A DNA stretch of 64,000 bases from Chthonomonas sp. UBA1950 (GCA_002336105.1 DDEQ01000012.1:74464-138463); one strand, 5' to 3'; shown: positions 33,740 to 41,935, counted from the stretch's first letter. Notes: generated by a model from the letters alone, not told the origin. Translations and numbers: made by a program.

Positions 33740-35292
33740 CAGGACGCTAACTCCAAAGCTTTTCTGAATCGAGCTATTACTTTGTCTTTGCCAAGAACGG
33801 ACATGAGCTCAAACAAGCCTGGTCCTGCGGTTTTCCCGGTCATGGCAACACGAATTGGGTGAACAACCGGACCAAGTTTCTCAAATCCCTTGGTCTCGGC
33901 GTAGGTTTTCACAAGTGACTCATATTCCTCTAGTTTCGTCGGATTCGTGCTCTCGACCAACTGGATCAGGTCAGAAAACATGCCAGAAACATGAGCTTGT
34001 TTGAACCACTTTTCAACTGCCTTCGTATCCATCGGAGGCTCTTCAACCAAGAAGAACTCAAGACCATCGCCGAAGTCAGCCAAGGTCGTTACGCGAGGCT
34101 TAAGTTCCTCTACGGCTGCTTCGAGGTAGTTTCTGTTTTGAGAGGCTTTTGCGACAATTGCGTCCAACTTCTTCAGAACATCAATCCCGTTGATGGGCAC
34201 TTGATTTGGCATCGGTTCGTCGACGAAGTTCTGCCAATACTGTCGGGTGTAGTCGTCGGTGATATAAGCCACAAGATCGTCGACAAGTTCTGAAGCACTC
34301 TTCTCGCGGATTCGAACACCGTTTAGCCATTTCAGCTTTTCGATATCGAAAAAGCCTGGCGAAGCCTGCAAACCGTCAACGCTGAACCGCTCGACCATCT
34401 CAGACTCCGACATCACCTCGCGATCCTCGCCTGGTGACCATCCGATCAGTGCGATGAAGTTCTTGAGAGCTTCTTTGAGGTATCCCTGAGCGCTGTAGTC
34501 GAGCACCCTTGTTGCGCCATGCCGCTTGGAGAGCTTTTTGCCGTCTTTCCCAACGATAACGGAGCAGTGAACAAAGATAGGTCTTTCCCAACCAAAAGCA
34601 TCGAATAGTAACCAATGCAACGGGAAAGAAGGGAGCCACTCGTCGCCGCGCAAAACATGCGTGATACCCATCAGGTGGTCATCCACCATGGCGGCAAAGT
34701 GATAGGTTGGCATGCCGTCAGTTTTGATGAGGACCGGGTCGGGCAATAGGTCGCTGTTCCATTCGATCTGTCCACGAATCGCGTCTTGCATCACGATGGT
34801 TTGACCACGAGGGATGCGCTGTCGAATGACGTATGGCTTGCCCTCAGCCTCAGCTTGCGCAACTTGGTCTGCCGATGCATCACGCCAGTGGCCTCCAAAG
34901 TATCCAGTTGCCTGCTTTGCGGCAAGTTGTTGCTCTCGCATTGCCTCAAGTTCCTCGGGCGTATCAAAAGCTTTATAAGCTGAACCGTTATTCAAAAGAG
35001 TCTCAATATGAGTTGCGTAGATGCCTTCAGCCTGTCGCTCACTCTGCCGGTAAGGAAAGTGTGGACCGCCGACGTGTGGTCCCTCATCGAAGTCGATGCC
35101 TACCCAATGAAGGGTTTCAACGAACTCTTTTTCACTGTCGGCGTTGTATCTGGAGCGGTCAGTGTCTTCGATTCGCAAAATGAGCTGACCTTCATGCTTC
35201 TTGGCAAGAAGTTGATCAAAAAGAACGGTCCTTAATGCTCCTACGTGGAGCAGACCGGTCGGACTCGGCGCAAATCGAACGCGAACGGACAT
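33739..35292 (-). CDS. gltX: Glutamyl-tRNA synthetase
   Basis: Class I aminoacyl-tRNA synthetase charging tRNA-Glu (or also tRNA-Gln in the indirect pathway). 517 residues. The first signature is FAPSPTGLLHVGALRT (HIGH variant HVGA), IEDTDRSR is conserved, and the second signature is KLSKRHGA (KMSKS variant). The anticodon-binding helical domain fills the last 180 residues. ATG 35292; upstream on the same strand lies the nested inverted-repeat element shared with the divergent MATE gene. The stop overlaps hisD. Confidence 0.97.
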   Translation of the reverse strand: MSVRVRFAPSPTGLLHVGALRTVLFDQLLAKKHEGQLILRIEDTDRSRYNADSEKEFVETLHWVGIDFDEGPHVGGPHFPYRQSERQAEGIYATHIETLLNNGSAYKAFDTPEELEAMREQQLAAKQATGYFGGHWRDASADQVAQAEAEGKPYVIRQRIPRGQTIVMQDAIRGQIEWNSDLLPDPVLIKTDGMPTYHFAAMVDDHLMGITHVLRGDEWLPSFPLHWLLFDAFGWERPIFVHCSVIVGKDGKKLSKRHGATRVLDYSAQGYLKEALKNFIALIGWSPGEDREVMSESEMVERFSVDGLQASPGFFDIEKLKWLNGVRIREKSASELVDDLVAYITDDYTRQYWQNFVDEPMPNQVPINGIDVLKKLDAIVAKASQNRNYLEAAVEELKPRVTTLADFGDGLEFFLVEEPPMDTKAVEKWFKQAHVSGMFSDLIQLVESTNPTKLEEYESLVKTYAETKGFEKLGPVVHPIRVAMTGKTAGPGLFELMSVLGKDKVIARFRKALELAS

Positions 35293-35301
35293 AGCAGTTA
35301 A

Positions 35302-35370
35302 GGGTACCTGTCAGGGGCAGAACCAATCTGTCAGATTGGTCCCGTCGTTCTGCCGCGAACGCAGGTATCC
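35302..35370 (+). other. Nested three-tier inverted-repeat element (candidate cis-regulatory RNA)
   Basis: Three nested stems share one axis. Outer: GGGTACCTG (35302-35310) with CAGGTATCC (35362-35370), nine pairs including one G-U. Middle: GGCAGAAC (35316-35323) with GTTCTGCC (35347-35354), eight pairs. Inner: CCAATC (35323-35328) with GATTGG (35334-35339), closing a five-base loop; one C is shared by two stems. The single mispair is G-U only if the RNA is plus strand; it would be A-C on the minus strand. The element ends 10 bases before the likely GTG start of the MATE gene, and its 3' outer arm includes the only AGG near that start. I do not recognise it as a known riboswitch class. Confidence 0.6.
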
Positions 35371-35380
35371 TCAAAAGTCC

Positions 35381-36820
35381 GTGCCTAACCCAGCCGATAC
35401 AGACCAAGCACCAGGACAAATTCACGAGAACGCTTCGAGAGTCGTATGGGCTCTCGCTTGGCCAGCGGTTGCGCTGAACTCCCTTCAGGTCATCAATACG
35501 CTTCTCGACAGAGGGTTTATTGGACACTTACAACCCTTTGCTTTGACCGCACATGGCGGCGCGACAAACGTCATGTTCCTGATGTTCTCATTGGCGGTTG
35601 CGCTGTCAACAGGTGCGACTGCTTTAGTGAGTCGAGCCTTTGGAGCCGGCGACCATACGGAATACCGCAGATCCGCGCAAGAGGCTTTTAGTCTAGCGGT
35701 CTTTGGTGGGATTACGGTCGCGTTGGTAACCATCATCATCTCGCCGTTCGCTGCTTCGGCACTACTACCCGCTACCGACGTCGACGCGAAGAAAGCAATG
35801 GTCGGTTTTCTGACCGCGTTTGCATTGAGTTTGCCTCCCGCCTTTATCATCAATACGTTGGCAGGCTCTTTACGCGGTGTTGGAGACACCAAGAGCCCGA
35901 TGGTGATCTCAGGAGTTCAGATTTTTCTGCATATGGCTCTGAACTTCATGTTGATTTTCCCAGCACATAAACTTGGTGGCATAAGGATTCCTGGAGCCGA
36001 TCTAGGTTTGACCGGTGCAGGTACCGCTCAGGCAATTAGTGGGTGGCTAGCGACCGTAGCCTATGTTCTGTACATCCCGAGAACAAAACTCGGCAAGGTT
36101 CATCCATTCCGGTTACCTGCATGGGATTGGTCTAAACGAATTCTTCGTGTGGCAGTGCCAGCAGGAGTTATGTCGACATTGCGAGTCTTCTCAATGACGG
36201 CTTTTACTCTGGTCCTGAAGCAGGTCGCAGATGCGTCTGCCGCCATTGCTGCCATGAGCGTTGCCTTTGCAATCGAGTCGATTATGTTCATGCCTTCGTT
36301 TGGCTTGTCGGCTGCCGCAGGGGCTTTAGTTGGGCAGAGTCTAGGAATGAAAAGACCTGACAGAGCATCGCGACTGGGTTGGATCGCTGGTCATTATGCA
36401 GCTCTAGTCACGATGATCCTTGTTACACCGATCTATATTGCTGCTCCCGGGATTATCGACTTTTTGGTTGGAGGGAAGCAGGATATCGCCCAAGAGGCGA
36501 CCACGCTCTTGCGCTGCCTCTGCACGACTGAGTTTCTCTTTGGCTATGCAATGGTGATGATCGGTTCGATGCAGGGCGCGGGCGATACTGTCCGTCCTCT
36601 TTGGATCATGTTGATCTCACTTTGGGGATTACGCCTTCCATTGGCTATTCTCTTGGCGTTGCCAACCGGATTTCCGTTTTTGGGTTTCTTTCACCTTCCG
36701 GTTGGGCTCGGAATGGGCGCATTTGGGGCATGGATTGCGATGGCTTCCACGCAAGCAATCCAAGGCATTCTTTCGCTCATTGCCTTTCAACAAGGTAAGT
36801 GGAAAACCGCTCGTGTATAA
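35381..36820 (+). CDS. MATE family efflux transporter
   Basis: Multidrug and toxic compound extrusion antiporter, 479 residues with 12 membrane helices in two six-helix halves. Typical segments are WALAWPAVALNSLQVINTLL, the family VSRAFGAGDHTEYRR loop, SLRGVGDTKSPMVIS after helix 6, and MQGAGDTVRPLW in the second half, the mirrored G-x-G-D-T motif. It exports an organic compound using H+ or Na+; the substrate is unknown. Start GTG 35381 is chosen because the longer frame to TTG 35336 would run through the inverted-repeat element. No classical Shine-Dalgarno sequence is visible. rpmH follows about 48 bases after the stop. Confidence 0.92.
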   Translation: MPNPADTDQAPGQIHENASRVVWALAWPAVALNSLQVINTLLDRGFIGHLQPFALTAHGGATNVMFLMFSLAVALSTGATALVSRAFGAGDHTEYRRSAQEAFSLAVFGGITVALVTIIISPFAASALLPATDVDAKKAMVGFLTAFALSLPPAFIINTLAGSLRGVGDTKSPMVISGVQIFLHMALNFMLIFPAHKLGGIRIPGADLGLTGAGTAQAISGWLATVAYVLYIPRTKLGKVHPFRLPAWDWSKRILRVAVPAGVMSTLRVFSMTAFTLVLKQVADASAAIAAMSVAFAIESIMFMPSFGLSAAAGALVGQSLGMKRPDRASRLGWIAGHYAALVTMILVTPIYIAAPGIIDFLVGGKQDIAQEATTLLRCLCTTEFLFGYAMVMIGSMQGAGDTVRPLWIMLISLWGLRLPLAILLALPTGFPFLGFFHLPVGLGMGAFGAWIAMASTQAIQGILSLIAFQQGKWKTARV

Positions 36821-36827
36821 GTAGGGG

Positions 36828-36833
36828 TATACT
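36828..36833 (+). promoter_or_regulatory. Probable -10 box for rpmH
   Basis: TATACT in the 48-base gap between the MATE stop and the rpmH ATG (36869) is a good -10 match. No convincing -35 box is visible at 16-18 bases. It would give a leader of about 30 bases carrying AAAGAGAG. Confidence 0.4.
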
Positions 36834-36868
36834 CTCGTGTTCCGACCACAAAGAGAGTCTGTTAAGCT

Positions 36869-37003
36869 ATGAAGCGAACTTATCAACCAAACCGACGACA
36901 CCGCCAGACCACACACGGCTTCCGCGTGCGAATGCGGGATACCGATGGACAGAACGTCCTGAAGCGCCGCCGACTGAAGGGTCGCAAGAGAATTTCGGCC
37001 TGA
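36869..37003 (+). CDS. rpmH: 50S ribosomal protein L34
   Basis: A 44-residue ribosomal protein L34, too short for routine ORF calling but unmistakable: MKRTYQPNRRHRQTTHGFRV opens with the canonical KRTYQPN-x-R-R motif, and LKRRRLKGRKRISA closes it with the K-R-R-x-K-G-R-x-x-L/I-x-A ending. It is followed by rnpA, yidD and yidC in the near-universal bacterial order. Its TGA stop (37001-37003) overlaps a CTG that may start rnpA, and the rnpA frame is open through the entire rpmH gene. Confidence 0.97.
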   Translation: MKRTYQPNRRHRQTTHGFRVRMRDTDGQNVLKRRRLKGRKRISA

Positions 37004-37335
37004 ACGGTCCTAGCAAATCTCGTTTTGACGTCATCTTTGGCGAAGGTCGGAGAGTAGCAGGGAGTTTAGCCCGCCTCACGACCTTGCCCGGTACCGGGCT
37101 TGTTGGCGTTGCTACCGCCAAAAAAATCGGGGGTAAACCCGATCGGAATCGAGCCAAGCGCCGATTCAAAGAAGCCATTCGACTTCAAAGCGAGATGCTG
37201 GATCCTCGTCTCGATTACGTTTTTGTCGTTCTTGCTAAAGAAGCAGAGCCACCCTTCATGAAAGTCCATGAAGAGGTTGCAGTGTTGATCGATCAGGCGA
37301 AGCAGCGATGGGCAAAAGAATTGGCGTCTTCCTAA
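37000..37335 (+). CDS. rnpA: Ribonuclease P protein component
   Basis: Protein subunit of RNase P, which matures tRNA 5' ends. The RNR signature region GGKPDRNRAKRRFKEAIRL is clear, preceded by FDVIFGEGRRVAGS and GLVGVATAKKIG, all as in the family. There is no ATG, GTG or TTG where the protein should start. The only suitable codon is CTG 37000, overlapping the rpmH stop as CTGA, which gives a normal 111-residue protein starting (M)NGPSKSRFDVIF. The frame is also open back to GTG 36799, allowing a 178-residue form that contains rpmH in another frame, as described in Thermus. Coordinates here use the CTG. Confidence 0.85.
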   Translation: MNGPSKSRFDVIFGEGRRVAGSLARLTTLPGTGLVGVATAKKIGGKPDRNRAKRRFKEAIRLQSEMLDPRLDYVFVVLAKEAEPPFMKVHEEVAVLIDQAKQRWAKELASS

Positions 37336-37517
37336 TTCGCGCATACCAAATTGGTTTTGCGTGGTTGCCGCCCACATGCCGATACACTCCGAGTTGTTCG
37401 CAATACACGCTCGAAGCAGTGCAACGCTATGGACTCATAAAGGGTAGTTGGATGGGGTTAAAACGAATTTGTCGCTGTCACCCGTTTCACCCCGGAGGTC
37501 ACGACCCAGTTCCATAG
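37308..37517 (+). CDS. yidD: Membrane protein insertion efficiency factor YidD
   Basis: YidD-family protein, 69 residues, cytoplasmic membrane-associated, thought to aid YidC-dependent insertion. It carries the cysteine-rich signature CRYTPSCSQYTLEAVQRYG and the ending CHPFHPGGHDPVP. The ATG at 37308 lies inside the last 28 bases of rnpA in another frame, and GCGATG is preceded by GGCGAAGCA without a strong ribosome-binding site, so coupling to rnpA is likely. yidC follows 47 bases downstream. Confidence 0.95.
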   Translation: MGKRIGVFLIRAYQIGFAWLPPTCRYTPSCSQYTLEAVQRYGLIKGSWMGLKRICRCHPFHPGGHDPVP

Positions 37518-37564
37518 GGCGCGGTCGTCCATAATCAATACTCGCAATCCTAAACCACAAAGTT

Positions 37565-39037
37565 ATGTCGCGTCCTGCCCCAACCCCGAAGCAGAATTTT
37601 CTTCAAACCGCCCTGATCATGATTGTGGTCTTTTTGGGCATGCGGCTTTTCTTAGGCAGCAACACTCCTTCGGCGGTTGAATACTCATTTCAGCCGGGCG
37701 TCAAGAAGGAGCTGAAGTCGAGCGAAGAAGTCCTTGAAGCCATCAAGGATGTGAGCCGAAGAGTCGAGTCCGCAGATCCACTGAACCGGATTGATCCAAG
37801 TGAGATCACGCGCAACCTACTTCCAGCCTATCAGCGCTTTCTCGAAGAAGACGTTACGAAGAAGAAGTATGAGCAGAAATACGCAAATGGCTTGAAATAT
37901 CAAGCCATGATCATTGCTGCGGATGCAGAACTCAGAGGCGGCATCGTTGCCAACAACACGGGCCTGATTCGGCAAGCTTATAACTCGCTAGAGAAGATCG
38001 ATCGTACAAACGGCCAGACTCCAGCCTGGGTCACCCCCTTTGAGTTGCCTACCGGCGAGAAAATCACCGGACACGAGCTGTTTACCAAGCTGATTTCTAC
38101 GCTGAGTGATCGCAACAAGACGGACCTCATTTGGGGTGCGATTCCCGGCGGATTTGCATTCATCGACTTCTTGGTGAAGATGACAGGTGCAGTTCCAGGC
38201 TTCAGCTATGCGTTTGCCGGTTTCTTGCTCGCGATTGTGGTTCGCTCCATCGTTTTCCCTCTGGCGCAGAAGCAGATCATGTCTTCGCGACAGATGTCTC
38301 AGTTGATGCCGCGCATCAAAGAGATTAAAGAGAAATACGCTGACAACCAGGTCGAGATGAACACGAAGACCATGGAACTCTACAAAGAGTACGGCATTAA
38401 CCCGTTCTCTGGATGTGTTCCCGCACTGATTCAATTGCCGCTCTTCTTGACGGTTTACCAGTGCATGATCCACTACCAATTTGAGTTCACGAAGGGACAC
38501 TTCCTGTGGATCAACGAAGCTTCGAGCCGCGCGACCCATGGCTTCCTCGGTGCAAACCTCGGTCAGCAAGATTACATCCTCGTTTTCATCTACGGCGTCT
38601 CCATGTGCGTGACATCGTTGCTCACGCCTGTCTCTGACCCAACCCAAGTGAAGCAGCAAAGACTAATGGGTATCGGCATGTCGCTGATGTTCACGGTCAT
38701 GATGTTCACCGGTATGTTCCCGGTTGTTTCCGGGTTCGTTCTGTATTGGATCTTTACTAACTTGCTCGCGACAGCTCAATCATTGCGTGCCTATAGACTG
38801 CCGTTACCTCCACTCGTTAAGGTCAACACACCTAGCGGAGGCGTCTATCCGAGTGGTTCAAAGAAAGCTTCGCAAGGCCGTTGGGCACAGATGATGGACC
38901 AGGCTCGACAGGTTGCTGAGGAAAAGGCAAACCAGGCCCAGCAACAGCAGTCTCAGCCGGGAAAGAAACCGCTCGATCCTCCGAATGACGGCGGAACGGG
39001 AACATCTGCTAAACACAAACCAAAGAAGCGAAACTAA
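37565..39037 (+). CDS. yidC: Membrane protein insertase YidC/Oxa1 family
   Basis: Inserts membrane proteins alone or with SecYEG. 490 residues. One N-terminal helix (TALIMIVVFLGMRLFLGS) is followed by about 150 residues rich in helix-forming charged residues instead of the beta-sandwich P1 domain of proteobacterial YidC. The Oxa1 core begins near residue 205: FLLAIVVRSIVFPLAQKQIM with the conserved arginine, MPRIKEIKEKYADN coiled-coil loop, GINPFSGCVPALIQLPLFL, and SGFVLYWIFTNLLATAQSL. The C-tail is Lys/Gln-rich, ending KHKPKKRN, consistent with ribosome contact. A strong terminator follows, closing the rpmH-rnpA-yidD-yidC unit. Confidence 0.96.
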   Translation: MSRPAPTPKQNFLQTALIMIVVFLGMRLFLGSNTPSAVEYSFQPGVKKELKSSEEVLEAIKDVSRRVESADPLNRIDPSEITRNLLPAYQRFLEEDVTKKKYEQKYANGLKYQAMIIAADAELRGGIVANNTGLIRQAYNSLEKIDRTNGQTPAWVTPFELPTGEKITGHELFTKLISTLSDRNKTDLIWGAIPGGFAFIDFLVKMTGAVPGFSYAFAGFLLAIVVRSIVFPLAQKQIMSSRQMSQLMPRIKEIKEKYADNQVEMNTKTMELYKEYGINPFSGCVPALIQLPLFLTVYQCMIHYQFEFTKGHFLWINEASSRATHGFLGANLGQQDYILVFIYGVSMCVTSLLTPVSDPTQVKQQRLMGIGMSLMFTVMMFTGMFPVVSGFVLYWIFTNLLATAQSLRAYRLPLPPLVKVNTPSGGVYPSGSKKASQGRWAQMMDQARQVAEEKANQAQQQQSQPGKKPLDPPNDGGTGTSAKHKPKKRN

Positions 39038-39044
39038 ACCAAAG

Positions 39045-39086
39045 CAACAAAACCCCAACTTCCTTGCGGAAGTTGGGGTTTTGTTG
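39045..39086 (+). terminator. Strong Rho-independent terminator after yidC
   Basis: A 19-bp perfect stem, CAACAAAACCCCAACTTCC (39045-39063) with GGAAGTTGGGGTTTTGTTG (39068-39086), has a 4-base loop. The GC-rich core followed by a T-rich 3' arm, seven bases past the yidC stop, fits an intrinsic terminator. Confidence 0.93.
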
Positions 39087-39102
39087 TAGTTTGTAAGCGA
39101 CA

Positions 39103-39477
39103 ATGGACGAAAATAGGCGGTTGAGAAATAGGCGTCTATGGCTATTCTGCCTTTGGCTGTGTTGTCTTCCAGTTATCTTGCTGGAAGGAAAAATTATTGC
39201 TCTCCTTGGTGGTTTGGCTCTTGGTTTTGTTCTCCTGAAGAAGAGCTTACGACCGACTTCCTGGGGCTATTTAGGCGCAACGGTTCTTGTGATCTCGTTG
39301 ATCGTTCCAGTCGATATTTCATTCCGTAACTACCCGGGCAGTCCGCATTTTGTAAAAGTAGTTTACGGATTGCCAGGGAAACAACTGAGCGATGCGGCAA
39401 AACGAAAGGAAGTGATCTTGGGTGGTTGCGTGGTGAATCCTCCTCCTTTTGACGTTCAGTATTTGCTCGTTTGGTGA
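39103..39477 (+). CDS. Small integral membrane protein of unknown function
   Basis: A 124-residue protein with a very basic N-terminus (MDENRRLRNRR) and three probable helices (LFCLWLCCLPVILL, IIALLGGLALGFVLL, YLGATVLVISLIVPV). A short extracytoplasmic tail ends in NPPPFDVQYLLVW. It has no recognised domain. It begins only 17 bases after the yidC terminator and is separated by a single base from the end of the convergent ZipA-C-like gene. The start ATG 39103 has no obvious ribosome-binding site. Confidence 0.6.
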   Translation: MDENRRLRNRRLWLFCLWLCCLPVILLEGKIIALLGGLALGFVLLKKSLRPTSWGYLGATVLVISLIVPVDISFRNYPGSPHFVKVVYGLPGKQLSDAAKRKEVILGGCVVNPPPFDVQYLLVW

Positions 39478-39478
39478 C

Positions 39479-40387
39479 CTAAAAGAGGTCGAGGGCAGAC
39501 GCACTTCCGGGCAAGATATTTGCCTTTTGCATGAGGCCGATGCCCTGTTTGATGGTGTCGGTCATTTCGTTAGCGACTCTTTGAGTGAGCTGACGTTCGC
39601 TGTCATCGGCGATGACACAGTCGAGGGTTCCTGCTATGACCTGAGCGGCGTGAATCATGCCTTGAAGGGCAATGAGTGGATCTGGACACTTTGGGAGGCT
39701 GAATCCAAGCGTAATTCCTTCGTGAACTGCCCCGAGTTGAACCGCGGATAAAGCAAAAGACTCTGTCGAGCCAATTGGAGTGACGCTGAACAGCGGCGCT
39801 GGATGCCCTGGCGCAGTCCAATCAAACGACCCGGTGGGCGAAAAAGTCAAACCTAAGCGAGCGCAAACCACCCATAACTCGTGTTCCGAAAAGAAGCCCT
39901 TACGGGGCAAGACAACCAGAGATACTCCTACATCGAGAGCTTCGCGGAACTTTACGAGAGCCTTGGCAACTTGGTCAACATCATCGGGCGGCGGCATTGG
40001 CATCGCCTTTCTTTGCAAGGCAGGGGCGTACTGCTCGGCAGCTCCTAGCAAGTGCCGGGCGGCTTGAGAGCTTAGATAACCTTGAGGTGTGATGATTTTC
40101 CAAGCCAGCGACAAGGAATCGTAAGAACCGTTTGTGTTAGGCGTGAGCGGTTGCCAAGTTTGGCTTGCGGGCGCCATGCAGAACATTTCTGGCTGCCCTA
40201 GAGCCTGATACCAGTTGGGTTGTAGCAATGGGGCGACTGTCGCGGCAGGGATGGAACGAGGACCAACGAACTCGATCACAAACTGGGTGCGGTGTCTTGG
40301 TCCTGCAACCAACAACGGAACCTGGGGGTTTTTGAGGGCACAGGTGGGATCGGGCTGCAGTGGTTCGCCGAATAAATCAGTGCTCAT
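39479..40387 (-). CDS. Protein with ZipA C-terminal-like (FtsZ-binding) domain
   Basis: A 302-residue soluble protein. Its C-terminal 150 residues follow the ZipA C-terminal domain pattern: VGVSLVVLPRKGFFSEHEL, LGLTFSPTGSFDW, PLFSVTPIGSTESF, then HEGITLGFSLPKCPDPLIAL, then AAQVIAGTLDCVIADDSER and a final amphipathic helix. In gammaproteobacteria this domain binds the FtsZ tail. Unlike true ZipA, there is no N-terminal membrane helix and no proline/glutamine linker; the first 150 residues are proline-rich and unrecognised. FtsZ binding is therefore a hypothesis. Located 45 bases downstream of miaB on the same strand. Confidence 0.6.
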   Translation of the reverse strand: MSTDLFGEPLQPDPTCALKNPQVPLLVAGPRHRTQFVIEFVGPRSIPAATVAPLLQPNWYQALGQPEMFCMAPASQTWQPLTPNTNGSYDSLSLAWKIITPQGYLSSQAARHLLGAAEQYAPALQRKAMPMPPPDDVDQVAKALVKFREALDVGVSLVVLPRKGFFSEHELWVVCARLGLTFSPTGSFDWTAPGHPAPLFSVTPIGSTESFALSAVQLGAVHEGITLGFSLPKCPDPLIALQGMIHAAQVIAGTLDCVIADDSERQLTQRVANEMTDTIKQGIGLMQKANILPGSASALDLF

Positions 40388-40432
40388 CGCGGCATTAGGT
40401 TACCGTTGAGCCAAACGAACCATCTATAAAAC

Positions 40433-41815
40433 CTAGATAAGTTCGGCTGATAATCCCCAACGATGTGCCTTTGTGACGCGGACATTCACCAACCGTCCAG
40501 CACACTCCCTCCCGGAGTTGAAATGAACCATCTTGTAATCTCTTGTGAATCCTTGGAGCTTGTTCGGGTCTTTGGCTGAGGCACCCTCTACGAGCACTTC
40601 GACTTCGCGTCCAACGTAAGATTCATTCAGTTCACAAGTGATCTCGTTTTGCCTTTCAATTAGTCGATTCAGTCGTTCTTTCTTGACTTTCGAGGAAATC
40701 TGATCTTTGCGGTCTCCCGCTTCAGTTCCAGGCCGGGTTGAGTAGGCAAACATATAAGCCCCATCAAACCGTACTCTTTCGATTAATGCCATTGTTTCTT
40801 CGAACTGCTCGTCTGTTTCACCGGGGAACCCAACGATGATGTCGGTAGTCAGCGTGACCCCAGCTACTTTGGAGCGCAACTCCTCGACAATCTCAAGATA
40901 AGACTCGACCGTATAGACACGGTGCATCTGTCGAAGCACTTCATCACTACCAGATTGCACAGGAAGATGGATGCTCTCGACGACTTTGGGGCAATCCCGA
41001 ATCGTCTCGATCAGATCTGCTTTGAAGTCGCGAGGGTAAGGCGACGTGAATCGAATACGCTCAATTCCGTCGATTTGAGAAATCTTCCACAAAAGCTTGC
41101 TGAACGGCACTTGGCCTTCAAGTAGGTTCTTGCCATAGCTGTTGACGGTTTGCCCCAAGAGCGTGATCTCCTTTGTACCTTGCTCCGCGAGAACTCGGAC
41201 CTCTTGAAGAATGTCTTCGGTTGGTCTTGAACGTTCACGCCCACGGGTAGTTGGAACAATACAAAACGTACAGAATTTGTCGCAACCGTATTGGATGGGA
41301 ACGAAAGCTTTGACTTTTGCGGCGCGTCCGAGATGGCGTTGAGGTACGTCTTCGACCACCTTGCCCTTTCGGTCGGGCAAGTCAAGTCGCATTTGGAATC
41401 GCTTCTTTTGAGCGGCCTCTTCCACCAAGCCAGGTAGCTGACCTAGATCTCCGGTTCCTAAGACAAAATCGACGTGCGGTGCCCTTCTGCGAATCTCCTT
41501 CGCGCGTGCCTGCGCCATGCACCCACAAACACCGATAATCATGTGCGGACGAGTGTCTTTGATGAGCAACAACTCGCCTAGCATCGAAAACGCTTTATCT
41601 TCTGGCTTCTTGCGAACAGAGCAAGTATTAAGGATGACGACGTGGGCATCAAGCATCGTGCGACTTGGTTCAAATCCAAGGTCGCGAAGGTAAAGCCCCA
41701 TCTGTTCGCTGTCTTCGTCGTTCATTTGGCAACCCCATGTCTGGATGAAGTAGGTACCTCGACGTTTCTTTGGGTGCTCTGATTTGCTGATGAATTCAGG
41801 CTGCAGAAGCTGCAT
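40433..41815 (-). CDS. miaB: tRNA-2-methylthio-N6-dimethylallyladenosine synthase
   Basis: Radical-SAM methylthiotransferase that modifies A37 of tRNAs, 460 residues from ATG 41815. The N-terminal UPF0004 domain has its three cluster cysteines (TWGCQMND, LNTCSVRKK, GVCGCMAQ). The radical-SAM cluster is CDKFCTFC within VPIQYGCDKFCTFCIVP, followed by RGRERSR and the TRAM domain (GREVEVLVEGAS near 390). The longer frame to TTG 41851 is poorly supported. TATTCT stands 5 bases before the ATG. All catalytic residues are present; MtaB- or RimO-like alternatives are less likely given the TWGCQMN start. Confidence 0.95.
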   Translation of the reverse strand: MQLLQPEFISKSEHPKKRRGTYFIQTWGCQMNDEDSEQMGLYLRDLGFEPSRTMLDAHVVILNTCSVRKKPEDKAFSMLGELLLIKDTRPHMIIGVCGCMAQARAKEIRRRAPHVDFVLGTGDLGQLPGLVEEAAQKKRFQMRLDLPDRKGKVVEDVPQRHLGRAAKVKAFVPIQYGCDKFCTFCIVPTTRGRERSRPTEDILQEVRVLAEQGTKEITLLGQTVNSYGKNLLEGQVPFSKLLWKISQIDGIERIRFTSPYPRDFKADLIETIRDCPKVVESIHLPVQSGSDEVLRQMHRVYTVESYLEIVEELRSKVAGVTLTTDIIVGFPGETDEQFEETMALIERVRFDGAYMFAYSTRPGTEAGDRKDQISSKVKKERLNRLIERQNEITCELNESYVGREVEVLVEGASAKDPNKLQGFTRDYKMVHFNSGRECAGRLVNVRVTKAHRWGLSAELI

Positions 41816-41935
41816 TAAGAAGAATAGGATACCTTGCGCGAACGAACGCAAACATACGAGACCTGCAGCCTTTCATGTACGGACGTTCGCTCAATTTTCC
41901 GAATCGTTCAGTATGGGTTTTAAGCCTTCACTTAT

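Noticed and set aside
37988..38659. Antisense open frame of 223 codons opposite yidC
   Set aside because: Its protein has no recognisable motif, and the opposite strand is an unmistakable yidC; it follows from the codon pattern of that gene.
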